Positions 1-6,309 of a stretch of DNA of 12,891 nucleotides are shown one piece after another; within the stretch, counting starts at the first letter, position 1; every line of letters starts with the position of its first letter. Made by a program: the position numbers and the translations under genes. Below the pieces are notes generated by a model. It saw only the letters and a program-made list of their open reading frames with translations. It was not told the origin of the DNA and ran no database searches. Origin of the DNA: Nitrososphaera sp. (GTDB lineage Archaea > Thermoproteota > Nitrososphaeria > Nitrososphaerales > Nitrososphaeraceae); contig JAICPK010000013.1 in the NCBI GenBank assembly GCA_025929855.1, positions 1 to 12,891 on the forward strand. The letters run 5' to 3'.

Positions 1-23
1 GATAAAAAAATATTTGTTGATGT

Positions 24-188
24 TCAAGTTTTTTTGCCTTCAGTATCTTCAGAGTCAGCAACGCCCTCGCTGGTTTTTGTTAGATGGCTTCCATGCCTTG
101 TGGTATACTTTGCTGTAGATTTATCATCGTCCATTTGTGTGTCAGATGCTGATGTGGAAGTAGATTTTTCTTCTCCTTCGCTTACCAT
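24..188 (-). CDS. Possible small acidic Ser/Thr-rich protein (54 aa)
   Basis: A short open frame on the minus strand from ATG at 188 to TGA at 24-26. The product (begins MVSEGEEKSTSTSASDTQ) is dominated by Ser, Thr, Glu, Asp and Lys, has no hydrophobic core and would be disordered. I recognise no family. An AT-rich TAAATAG element at 214-220 lies about 29 nt upstream of the ATG, which would fit a leaderless archaeal transcript. The frame stays open for 18 codons before the ATG but contains no ATG, GTG or TTG there. The opposite-strand frame over 34-249 has a Ser/Val/Phe composition typical of a shadow and is not annotated. The gene is doubtful because low-complexity composition alone can keep a frame open. 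Confidence 0.35.
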   Translation of the reverse strand: MVSEGEEKSTSTSASDTQMDDDKSTAKYTTRHGSHLTKTSEGVADSEDTEGKKT

Positions 189-794
189 GGTGTCTATAAC
201 TCTTTGCCAAAAACTATTTACCAGTTTCAGTACAAGTTTCTTAGACTAGATTATAGTAGTATTCAAACAGTGTCTGAATGCTTTCATGCATAAGATACTA
301 AATCCTGATGACTTTTATTTCACTCCTGACATCATTCTAAAAGTGCTCGTATCTATGTTAAAAGTGAGTCACGCAGTAATTAGATAGTAGTGGTGTTAAT
401 GGTATTCATAGCGTGAAAAAATGTAAATGATTTCAGTCCCACTTTCTTGTTGCCAAATGGGTCGAATTCTGTAAGTTTTAGTTCATTATTGCATTTGCAG
501 CCCTAATTGTTCTTACTTTTGAAAAAGAACAGAACTTATCCTGCTGCACTCCTGCATCCAGCCTTTTGCTGTTTTCAGAGTGCTCGGGTCAGGGATATTC
601 TAAAAGATTGACAGCAACTCTTGGTATGTGACGGTAGATGGATTGTATTCAAATTGATCGACTACAGTTAACAGGCATTGTTTTGGACATATATTTTTTA
701 TACTCGTATAGGGTTTTTAAGTCAACCAACCAGACACGTATTCAACCGACCGTGCTGACGTCGCGCCGTTTTTACTTTCATGAAAAGCATCATT

Positions 795-830
795 AGATGA
801 CCAAATCCACAGTTCATCTGAAGGTCATCT
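795..830. repeat. Inverted repeat AGATGACC / GGTCATCT
   Basis: Perfect 8-bp arms at 795-802 and 823-830 enclose 20 nt. The enclosed segment carries another partial copy of the right arm (TTCATCT at 813-819), so either of two alternative stems could form. It lies downstream of the minus-strand gene at 869-1030 and could be a transcript 3' structure or a protein-binding site. No T-run follows it on the minus strand, so a terminator role is not supported. Confidence 0.4.
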
Positions 831-838
831 TAATGACA

Positions 839-859
839 GTTACTATATGAGACAGTAAC
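839..859 (-). terminator. Weak hairpin after the small HTH gene
   Basis: GTTACT at 839-844 pairs with AGTAAC at 854-859 around a 9-nt loop. The hairpin begins 10 nt beyond the stop codon of the minus-strand gene at 869-1030. The 6-bp stem is AT-rich and no T-run follows in the minus direction, so a role in 3'-end formation is only a guess. Confidence 0.2.
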
Positions 860-868
860 CCAACAAAT

Positions 869-1030
869 TTATTTAATGCGTCCTTCCTTTCGCAGATCCG
901 CGAGTATCCTCATCAGAGTATCATAATCAATATCAACATTGTTCAGTATTACAGAATGGTCAATCTTGCCAAATTTCTTGATGAATTTCTCTACTGTATG
1001 TTTTTTTATCTGATATTTCCTGTCTATCAT
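869..1030 (-). CDS. Small helix-turn-helix-like protein (53 aa)
   Basis: The frame runs from ATG (1030) to TAA (869-871) and encodes 53 residues with a well-mixed, coding-like composition. The predicted fold is helix (about 9-20, HTVEKFIKKFG), then helix 25-30, then a stronger helix (about 37-49, DTLMRILADLRKEGRI) ending in a basic turn. This resembles the helical part of a small winged-helix or HTH DNA-binding protein; the family is inferred, not recognised. A TTTATAAT box at 1051-1058 lies 21-28 nt upstream of the ATG, as expected for a leaderless archaeal gene, which supports both the gene and its start. It stands alone, with non-coding DNA on both sides. A role as a transcriptional regulator is possible, but nothing in the sequence names its target. 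Being under 60 codons, it is easily missed by annotation pipelines. Confidence 0.72.
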   Translation of the reverse strand: MIDRKYQIKKHTVEKFIKKFGKIDHSVILNNVDIDYDTLMRILADLRKEGRIK

Positions 1031-1050
1031 AACAACAGTGATCAAGAGAT

Positions 1051-1058
1051 ATTATAAA
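1051..1058 (-). promoter_or_regulatory. TATA box of the small HTH-like gene
   Basis: TTTATAAT on the minus strand, centred about 25 nt upstream of the ATG at 1030. This spacing places transcription start at or next to the start codon, so the mRNA should be leaderless. Confidence 0.5.
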
Positions 1059-1202
1059 CAGTTATTGAATAAAATCAAAGTGCACTAATATAATTAGCTG
1101 ACATTATTAATTCGAGCTCTTGTCTACGCAGAACGCATTGACGCAGTTACACTGACTCCAGAAGATTTTATTTTTTACAATTGGTTCGTCATAATGATAG
1201 GG

Positions 1203-1210
1203 TATATAAT
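1203..1210 (+). promoter_or_regulatory. Upstream TATA box for mpgS (candidate distal promoter)
   Basis: TATATAAT is a strong archaeal TATA match. It would start transcription near 1232 and give mpgS a leader of about 70 nt. It competes with, or adds to, the proximal TATA at 1275-1279. Confidence 0.35.
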
Positions 1211-1269
1211 AGTTCCATACTTAAAAGCACTTCTTGTATAGCAGCAGATTTCCATAGTCATCAGCGAAA

Positions 1270-1284
1270 ATTGCTATAAGCAAT
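1270..1284 (+). promoter_or_regulatory. Proximal mpgS TATA inside a palindrome
   Basis: ATTGC-TATAA-GCAAT: perfect 5-bp arms (1270-1274, 1280-1284) flank a TATAA core centred 24 nt before the mpgS ATG at 1301. The position fits a leaderless promoter. The symmetric arms around the core could be an operator where a repressor competes with TBP. The operator role is inferred from symmetry and position only. Confidence 0.45.
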
Positions 1285-1300
1285 CACTGTGTCTATTTAA

Positions 1301-2494
1301 ATGCTAAAGGAAATGAAGCTCGACCTACCGAGATATACCGAAAGATTTGGAGCGACCAGCCTACACGGAGTGCAACGTGTCTATGAGCTAGACTCGGGCT
1401 TCGATGATGGCAGGCCGGTTTCCGAATCTATAGTGAATATAGGAAATAACCAGATCGTGGATATAGAGAGGCGCATGGCCATAGTGATCCCCACCAAGGG
1501 AGAGCGATTGCGCCTACTTGAAGGAGTGCTGAGTGGCATACCACACGATTGTCTAACAATCATTATATCAAACAGCCCTAGGCAACCAGTGGATAGGTAT
1601 AAGCTTGAGAAGGAGGCACTTCAGCAGTTTAACAGATTTGTGGGGCGCAATGCATTCATTTTGCATCAGCGTGATCCTGTCCTGTCAGAAGTGCTTAAGG
1701 ATGCAGGTTATAACAGCATCCTTGGGCCGGATGGCACCGTAAGAACCGGCAAGGCAGAAGGCATGCTGATAGGAATGCTGCTTGCCAAGATGGCGGGCAA
1801 AGAGTATGTTGGATTTATTGATGCAGACAACTATGTCCCTGGTGCAGTTAATGAGTATGTCAAGATATTTGCGTCCGGCATCGCAATGTCTCAGACACCT
1901 TACGTCATGGTCAGGATATCATGGATTTACAAGCCAAAAATATCTGAAACAGGGCTTTACTTCAGCAAGTGGGGAAGAGTGTCAGAGATAACAAACCAGC
2001 ATCTGAATTCGCTAGTATCATACTATACTGGATTTGAGACAGAAGTAATGCGTACGGGCAACTCAGGCGAGCACTGCATGTCGCTCAAGTTAGCAGAGTT
2101 GCTTACATATTCGTCAGGCTACGCTATTGAGCCATATGAAATAGTAAACATACTTGAGGAATTTGGTGGCATTATCCCCACTGTTAATCAGGACGCGATG
2201 GATAAGGGAGTCGAAATAATGCAAGTTGAAACACGCAATCCTCACTTCCATGAAGATAAGGGCGATGATCACTTGAAAGAAATGGTAGTCGGGTCACTAG
2301 GCTCAATATATCACAGCAAGATTTGTCCGCCAAAGGTTCGTGAAAAGATATTAGAAGCCCTGCGCAGCAAAAACATGCTGGAGGATAGTCAACAACAGGA
2401 GCCTCCTGCGCCGCAGAAGATAGATCCATTCAAAGACGTAGATGTGCGGCAATTTGCAAAAGTTCTAAGCAAGGCTAGTACATACGCCCAATGA
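1301..2494 (+). CDS. mpgS: Mannosyl-3-phosphoglycerate synthase
   Basis: A cytosolic GT55-type glycosyltransferase that transfers mannose from GDP-mannose to 3-phosphoglycerate, the first step of the two-step route to the compatible solute mannosylglycerate. The 397-residue product matches the archaeal family over its whole length. It opens with LPRYTERFGA (about 9-18), has the GDP-sugar-binding segment MAIVIPTKGERLRLLEGVL (about 59-77), RTGKAEGML (about 148-156), the metal-binding DAD motif in YVGFIDADNYVPGAVNEYVK (about 168-187), KWGRVSEITN, a TGNSGEHCMSLKLAEL segment, and NPHFHEDKGDDH near the C terminus. The length is usual for the family (about 390-400). ATG 1301 is supported by the TATA 24 nt upstream; an in-frame ATG at 1313 also fits the family N terminus. 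The stop overlaps the next gene by 4 nt (ATGA), so the phosphatase should be translated from the same mRNA. The product suggests a role in salt or heat tolerance. Confidence 0.95.
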   Translation: MLKEMKLDLPRYTERFGATSLHGVQRVYELDSGFDDGRPVSESIVNIGNNQIVDIERRMAIVIPTKGERLRLLEGVLSGIPHDCLTIIISNSPRQPVDRYKLEKEALQQFNRFVGRNAFILHQRDPVLSEVLKDAGYNSILGPDGTVRTGKAEGMLIGMLLAKMAGKEYVGFIDADNYVPGAVNEYVKIFASGIAMSQTPYVMVRISWIYKPKISETGLYFSKWGRVSEITNQHLNSLVSYYTGFETEVMRTGNSGEHCMSLKLAELLTYSSGYAIEPYEIVNILEEFGGIIPTVNQDAMDKGVEIMQVETRNPHFHEDKGDDHLKEMVVGSLGSIYHSKICPPKVREKILEALRSKNMLEDSQQQEPPAPQKIDPFKDVDVRQFAKVLSKASTYAQ

Positions 2495-3156
2495 TGTTAT
2501 CGTCAAACCTCGCAGCGTTTGACATGGATGGTACGCTTATTCAAGGTAGGCTGGTCTTTGCGCTTGCAGACAGGTTTGATCTATCAGACAAAGTAAGATC
2601 TATACAGTCACAGGGGATAATGGCTGGGCACGAGCAGACAAAGGCGATAGCAGCGCTATTTTCAGGCCTCACAACTAAAGATTTGGAATCTGCCATTGCA
2701 TCAATACCTTTTACCAAAAATTGTGAGCGTACAATTGCAGCGTTGAAAGACAGAGGCTACAAGATCGGTATCATAAGCGATAGCTATACTATAGCTGCAG
2801 GCTTTGTGGCGGATAGATTGAACCTGGATTTTGTGATGGCGAACAAGCTCCAGATATTTAACGGCAAGATTACCGGCAAGGTTGATATGCCACTTGGATG
2901 GGATAGGATCGGCTGTTACTGTAAAATTTCTGTCTGCAAGCGATATCACTTGGAAGAAAGCGCTGATCAGTTCTGTGTGCCAATAGAAAACACAGTAGCT
3001 GTTGGTGATACAAAGTCTGATATATGCATGATACAGCGGGCAGGAATAGGCGTCGCATTTATGCCAAAAGATGAAGAAATAAAAAAAGCAAGCGATAAAA
3101 TAGTAACCGAACCAGATCTTCTCAAAGTATTGAACGTTGTGAATAAAGCTTTTTAA
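2491..3156 (+). CDS. SerB-like HAD phosphatase, probable mannosyl-3-phosphoglycerate phosphatase
   Basis: A 221-residue HAD-superfamily hydrolase of the phosphoserine phosphatase (SerB, subclass I) type. Motif I is FDMDGTL with nucleophile Asp11 and general acid Asp13. Motif II ends in Ser96 (KIGIISDS), motif III is probably Lys145, and motif IV is GDTKSD (172-177). A helical cap lies between motifs I and II. The middle (ANKLQIFNGKITGKV) and the region after motif IV also follow archaeal SerB. The start overlaps the mpgS stop as ATGA, indicating translational coupling. Context therefore argues that it dephosphorylates mannosyl-3-phosphoglycerate to mannosylglycerate, although the classical enzyme for that step belongs to a different HAD subclass (IIB, Cof-like). 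The alternative is an ordinary phosphoserine phosphatase. The HAD assignment is firm; the substrate is inferred from the operon. Confidence 0.88.
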   Translation: MMLSSNLAAFDMDGTLIQGRLVFALADRFDLSDKVRSIQSQGIMAGHEQTKAIAALFSGLTTKDLESAIASIPFTKNCERTIAALKDRGYKIGIISDSYTIAAGFVADRLNLDFVMANKLQIFNGKITGKVDMPLGWDRIGCYCKISVCKRYHLEESADQFCVPIENTVAVGDTKSDICMIQRAGIGVAFMPKDEEIKKASDKIVTEPDLLKVLNVVNKAF

Positions 3157-3162
3157 GCTATT

Positions 3163-3181
3163 ATCACTAAATTATAGTGAT
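3163..3181. promoter_or_regulatory. Palindrome ATCACTA-AATTA-TAGTGAT before asnB
   Basis: Perfect 7-bp arms (3163-3169, 3175-3181) with a 5-nt centre begin 7 nt after the phosphatase stop. The AT-rich centre with the right arm reads AAATTATAG, a usable TATA element that would start transcription near 3199, 50 nt before asnB. It may be an operator over the asnB promoter or a 3' hairpin of the mpgS operon. The lack of a following T-run makes the first reading slightly better. Confidence 0.4.
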
Positions 3182-3249
3182 TGAAGTCGAGCTTCCTGCT
3201 TTGTTGACGAAAAGGAACTTGGCTTTTGAAATTTGGTTAGAGTGTCAAT

Positions 3250-4917
3250 ATGTGTGGAATAGCTGGAATTTTAAGCAAAAAAGGTGAGAATGTTGTGCCA
3301 CTTGTAGGCTCAATGCTCCACTGTATGGTGAATCGTGGTCCTGATGGCGCAGGCTTGGTTGCAGACGATTGCATTGTCAAGTCCACTTCCATTTCGGCAA
3401 TGCAACTTCAGAATGTGAGCGGGAAAAGCGCGCTTGGACATACGCGGCTTGCAATAGTTGGAGGCACCTGCGGCGCACAGCCTTTTTGTAGCTGTGACGG
3501 CCGGATTCTGCTGGAGCACAATGGTGAAATATACAACTATAAAAAAATTAGAAAACGACTTGAAAAGCGTCACAAGTTTACTACAATGACTGACAGCGAA
3601 GTAATTGTACATCTTATTGAGGATCACCTTCGTAAAAATAGCCTGCTTGGGGCCATAAAGAAAACAGTTGCAGAGCTTGATGGCGTCTATGCCCTTGCGA
3701 TCCAGGATAAGAAGACAGGCGAGACTGCCCTTGTAAGGGACAGGATAGGTGTGAGGCAGCTGTATTATGCTGATACAAGTAAGTTCATAGCTTTTGCATC
3801 TGAACGCAAAGCCTTGTGGAAGATCGGGATAAAAGAGCCGACAAGAGGTATACTGCCGGGCAGTGCAATTATTATTTCCCAAGACGGCCGGCTTCAAAGC
3901 TTCCAAGTTGCAGACCCAATTCCCCAAAAGGTCCGAATAATACATAGAACAATGGCATCTGCAGTTGAAGCATATAGGAAGGCATTAGTTGACGCGATGG
4001 AAAAGCGTGTTCAAGACTTCCAGAAGATAGGGATAATATTTTCTGGCGGCATCGATAGCGTGCTTATTGCGTACCTTGCTGCCAAGATGGTCCCTGAAGT
4101 GATATGCTACACTGGTGGCGTAACCGGATCAAGCGACATTATCTATGCCCGCCAGATAGCTGATAGACTAGGCCTTAAACTGAAGGTTTGCGAGCTCTCC
4201 CAAGAGGGAGTGGAGAGGCTGATACCTGAAGTGATGAATGTCATCGAGGATAGCAACGCAGGACAGGTTGAAGTGGCTCTACCAGTTTACTCTGCTGTCA
4301 AGTTGGCCCATGAAGATGGAATAAAAGTGATGCTTACAGGTCAGGGCGCAGATGAATTATTTGGAGGTTATTCATGGTATGCTAAGGTTGTAGAAAAGGA
4401 AGGTTATAAAATGCTGCGCAGGCATATGATAGAGGATCTTCTTTTGCTCTATAAGGAGACGCTTGAGCGCGAAGACAAGATAACAATGGCGCACAGCATC
4501 GAGCTAAGGGAACCGTTTCTTGACCCTGACGTGATCAAGGTCGCGCTAGCAACCAGCTTGCGGCTCAATGTTAGGGGCGGAGGGGATAGTTTCGGCAAGC
4601 ACGTACATAGAAAGCTTGCAGAGACACTTGGGATACCCGGGGACATCGCCTATAGGATTAAGGAGGCGGCCCAGCATGGATCGGGTATGCATGGGATGTT
4701 AGACGCTATAGCAAGGAAACACGGATTTGACGACTCAACAGTACCGAATATTTACCTTGAGGAGCTCAAGATGCGTGAGAAAATAGGAAGCTCGCAAAGG
4801 TACGGCTACCTCTTTGGCGACGGGAAGATATGGATTGCAGAACCCCACATGCAGATGTATCTCGATAGCATATTAAAAAAGATGTCCGGGTTGGAGCTTA
4901 TAGCAATACAAGAATAG
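3250..4917 (+). CDS. asnB: Asparagine synthase (glutamine-hydrolysing), AsnB type
   Basis: A 555-residue cytosolic enzyme making asparagine from aspartate, ATP and glutamine. The N-terminal Ntn amidotransferase domain (about 1-200) begins MCGIAGI, so Cys2 becomes the N-terminal nucleophile after Met removal, and carries NRGPDG (28-33), HTRLAIV (64-70) and NGEIYN (91-96), all glutaminase landmarks. The synthetase domain has the ATP pyrophosphatase P-loop SGGIDS (265-270), TGQGADELFGGY (363-374) and ELREPFLD (418-425). The length is normal for archaeal and E. coli-type AsnB. The ATG is fixed because Cys must be residue 2. It lies 93 nt downstream of the phosphatase and may share its transcript or use the promoter within 3163-3181. 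It converges with the membrane-protein gene with only 2 nt between stops. A specialised amidotransferase role on another substrate cannot be excluded, but all hallmark motifs of AsnB are intact. Confidence 0.93.
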   Translation: MCGIAGILSKKGENVVPLVGSMLHCMVNRGPDGAGLVADDCIVKSTSISAMQLQNVSGKSALGHTRLAIVGGTCGAQPFCSCDGRILLEHNGEIYNYKKIRKRLEKRHKFTTMTDSEVIVHLIEDHLRKNSLLGAIKKTVAELDGVYALAIQDKKTGETALVRDRIGVRQLYYADTSKFIAFASERKALWKIGIKEPTRGILPGSAIIISQDGRLQSFQVADPIPQKVRIIHRTMASAVEAYRKALVDAMEKRVQDFQKIGIIFSGGIDSVLIAYLAAKMVPEVICYTGGVTGSSDIIYARQIADRLGLKLKVCELSQEGVERLIPEVMNVIEDSNAGQVEVALPVYSAVKLAHEDGIKVMLTGQGADELFGGYSWYAKVVEKEGYKMLRRHMIEDLLLLYKETLEREDKITMAHSIELREPFLDPDVIKVALATSLRLNVRGGGDSFGKHVHRKLAETLGIPGDIAYRIKEAAQHGSGMHGMLDAIARKHGFDDSTVPNIYLEELKMREKIGSSQRYGYLFGDGKIWIAEPHMQMYLDSILKKMSGLELIAIQE

Positions 4918-4919
4918 AG

Positions 4920-5774
4920 TCATGTAATCTTGCAGCTTGAAGCTGACCTGATACTTCGAGCGATTAGGAAAGGTGCGAGGACTAACGCAGGGATGCTCGC
5001 CGCTATAAAGAGTGTCTGAAATGGTGCAAGCACGCTTGCGCTTGTGCCTCCTGCTCCTGCGATCCCTATTCCAAGCAGCGCTGAAATGAGACTGCCAGCG
5101 CAGGTGGGGCATCCAACAAATAGGCCGCTTGTAGCCCCAATGCCTGCTGCAAGGGATGTCTTTGTCTGAAGCGACTTCTTTAGTCTAAACGCAAAGATGC
5201 TCAGTGCAACATTAAAGCCTACCAGCAAAGACACAATAGTAGCAAGAATCACATTGAGTGGTATTATCAGAATCAAAAAATGATCAGTGATGTAGAGAGT
5301 GACCATGGGCATGTAGCCGGGGGCAGCGCAACATGGTATTAAGTCAAGCGAGGGCACCTCGATCTCCCTTTCAGTAAAAGATACATCCGCCCTGTATACA
5401 AGTATCTGAGAGAGAAAACCAAAAAATATCCCATAACCAACTGCAGCAAGTATCATTATTTTCCAATAATTTTGGTCAGAAAATGCGCCTGTGATAAATG
5501 AAATTAGGCTGTTGGTAGGGCTTGATGAAGTTCGGATGTACTCTGACTGAAAAATGACGTATGTGCCATATGCCATCGATGCCATGGAAGCAGCAGTTAT
5601 GGCAAGCATACCCCATGCAAGTCCTGTTAGTTCCTGTGACTCAATCCTCAATAGCTCTGAAGAAGGCATCGTCAGCCGGCTGTATATTACGAATGCAATT
5701 ATAAGCGAGAAGAAGCCTACAAAAAAGACTCTAAAACCGCTTTCCCTTAAAGTTTGCCATTTCTTCTCTTCCAT
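4920..5774 (-). CDS. Polytopic membrane protein with paired-cysteine motifs, function unknown
   Basis: A 284-residue integral membrane protein with about six to seven predicted transmembrane helices (about 14-31, 50-75, 104-126, 158-196 as one or two, 208-236, 250-272). I do not recognise the family. Two cysteine motifs stand out: LIPCCAAPGYMP (Cys148, Cys149), just before a membrane segment, and VGCPTCAGSLISA (Cys222, Cys225), at the start of another. A Pro-Cys...Pro-Gly-Tyr segment plus a second Cys motif in a later helix loosely recalls CcdA/DsbD thiol transporters, and CxxC pairs also bind copper or zinc. Either reading is speculative. ATG at 5774 gives a short basic cytoplasmic N terminus (MEEKKWQ). 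The gene is divergent from the BFN-domain gene and shares a 102-nt promoter region containing a 9-bp inverted repeat. Its stop is 2 nt from the asnB stop. Confidence 0.85.
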   Translation of the reverse strand: MEEKKWQTLRESGFRVFFVGFFSLIIAFVIYSRLTMPSSELLRIESQELTGLAWGMLAITAASMASMAYGTYVIFQSEYIRTSSSPTNSLISFITGAFSDQNYWKIMILAAVGYGIFFGFLSQILVYRADVSFTEREIEVPSLDLIPCCAAPGYMPMVTLYITDHFLILIIPLNVILATIVSLLVGFNVALSIFAFRLKKSLQTKTSLAAGIGATSGLFVGCPTCAGSLISALLGIGIAGAGGTSASVLAPFQTLFIAASIPALVLAPFLIARSIRSASSCKIT

Positions 5775-5799
5775 GTCTGATTAACTGTGTATGAAATTA

Positions 5800-5825
5800 G
5801 ATAGGATTGCAAATTAAATCCTATC
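5800..5825. promoter_or_regulatory. 9-bp inverted repeat in a divergent promoter region
   Basis: GATAGGATT (5800-5808) and AATCCTATC (5817-5825) are perfect inverted arms around an 8-nt AT-rich spacer (GCAAATTA). The element lies between two divergent genes, 25 nt upstream of the membrane-protein ATG (minus) and 51 nt upstream of the BFN-protein ATG (plus). Its near edge overlaps where the minus-strand TATA element should be. This is the expected size and placement for a dimeric transcription factor site. No binding protein can be named. Confidence 0.5.
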
Positions 5826-5876
5826 GTAGATCCGTAAACCCTTAATTCTCGGTAAGTCTACTATACTAGCGACACA

Positions 5877-6308
5877 ATGTCAGAGGATCCTTCGCAAGAG
5901 GATGAGGAATACATTTTCGCCAAAATAAGTTATGTAGGATTCGTAGACCAGCTAGGACTCGAAGGGGTCGTAGTATTAAAGTCAAATGACGGCAAAGAGT
6001 TCCCAATGCGAGCATTCTCCGGCGAGGTGGCAAGACACATTTCACGTTTTCAAGAAGGAGACAAGGGCAGCATACCTACGATCTATAACTTGGTTGAAGA
6101 AATTGCTGTAATGCAGGATCTTCTGCTGGTCAAAGTGCATGTCTACCAAAGTGGTTCAGTTCTACGAGCAAATCTTTACTTTAAAAGCAAAAAGGGCGAA
6201 ATTGTACTTCGCAATTATCGTGCTTCTGACTCTATAGCACTGGCTGCGTACTACGACATACCTATCAAGGTAAGAAAGGGCCTTTTTGAAGAAGCTATAG
6301 AGCGCTAG
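5877..6308 (+). CDS. BFN-domain (bifunctional nuclease family, DUF151) protein
   Basis: A 143-residue soluble protein. After an acidic N-terminal tail (1-11), residues about 14-140 follow the BFN/DUF151 (COG1259) pattern: a beta-rich first half with EGVVVLKSNDGKEFPM (29-44), a helical middle (SGEVARHISRF, then IPTIYNLVEEIAVMQ), a strand pair with VKVHVYQSGSVLRANLYFK, and the signature RASDSIALAAYYDIPIKV (115-132). The signature corresponds to the family's R-x-SDAIALA...PIYV ending. Plant and bacterial members have been linked to DNase/RNase activity or stress regulation; the activity here is not known. The gene is divergent from the membrane protein and its stop is 1 nt from that of purP on the opposite strand. 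An AT-rich TTAATT at about 5842-5847 may be its TATA element. Confidence 0.82.
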   Translation: MSEDPSQEDEEYIFAKISYVGFVDQLGLEGVVVLKSNDGKEFPMRAFSGEVARHISRFQEGDKGSIPTIYNLVEEIAVMQDLLLVKVHVYQSGSVLRANLYFKSKKGEIVLRNYRASDSIALAAYYDIPIKVRKGLFEEAIER

Positions 6309-6309
6309 G

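Larger units (their letters stand above)
189..868. other. Intergenic region without a recognisable gene
   Basis: About 680 nt with stops in all frames and no convincing coding sequence on either strand. It is AT-rich except for a GC-richer patch at about 721-775. I see a TATAC-TC-GTATA palindrome (699-710), an 8-bp inverted repeat AGATGACC/GGTCATCT (795-802 and 823-830), and a GTTACT/AGTAAC hairpin (839-844 and 854-859) just beyond the stop of the small gene at 869. No tRNA T-arm motif (GTTCRANNC type) was seen on either strand. Confidence 0.6.

Noticed and set aside
34..249. 71-residue plus-strand frame at the left edge
   Set aside because: Ser/Val/Phe-rich composition with no domain; it mirrors the Ser/Thr/Glu-rich frame on the opposite strand and looks like its shadow.
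305..330. TGATGA followed by CTGA, resembling a C/D box guide RNA
   Set aside because: Only one C-like and one D-like box; no C' and D' pair and no terminal stem at the expected spacing.
1098..1241. Plus-strand open stretch reading like a short membrane segment (RALVYAERIDAV...FYNWFVIMIGYIIVPYLKALLV in parts)
   Set aside because: Suggestive composition, but no ATG, GTG or TTG start before the middle and no relative recognised; it could be a gene remnant or chance, so it was not annotated.
3310..3945. 211-residue minus-strand frame inside asnB
   Set aside because: Fully antisense to a clear AsnB with all motifs; Cys- and Tyr-rich composition typical of a shadow frame.
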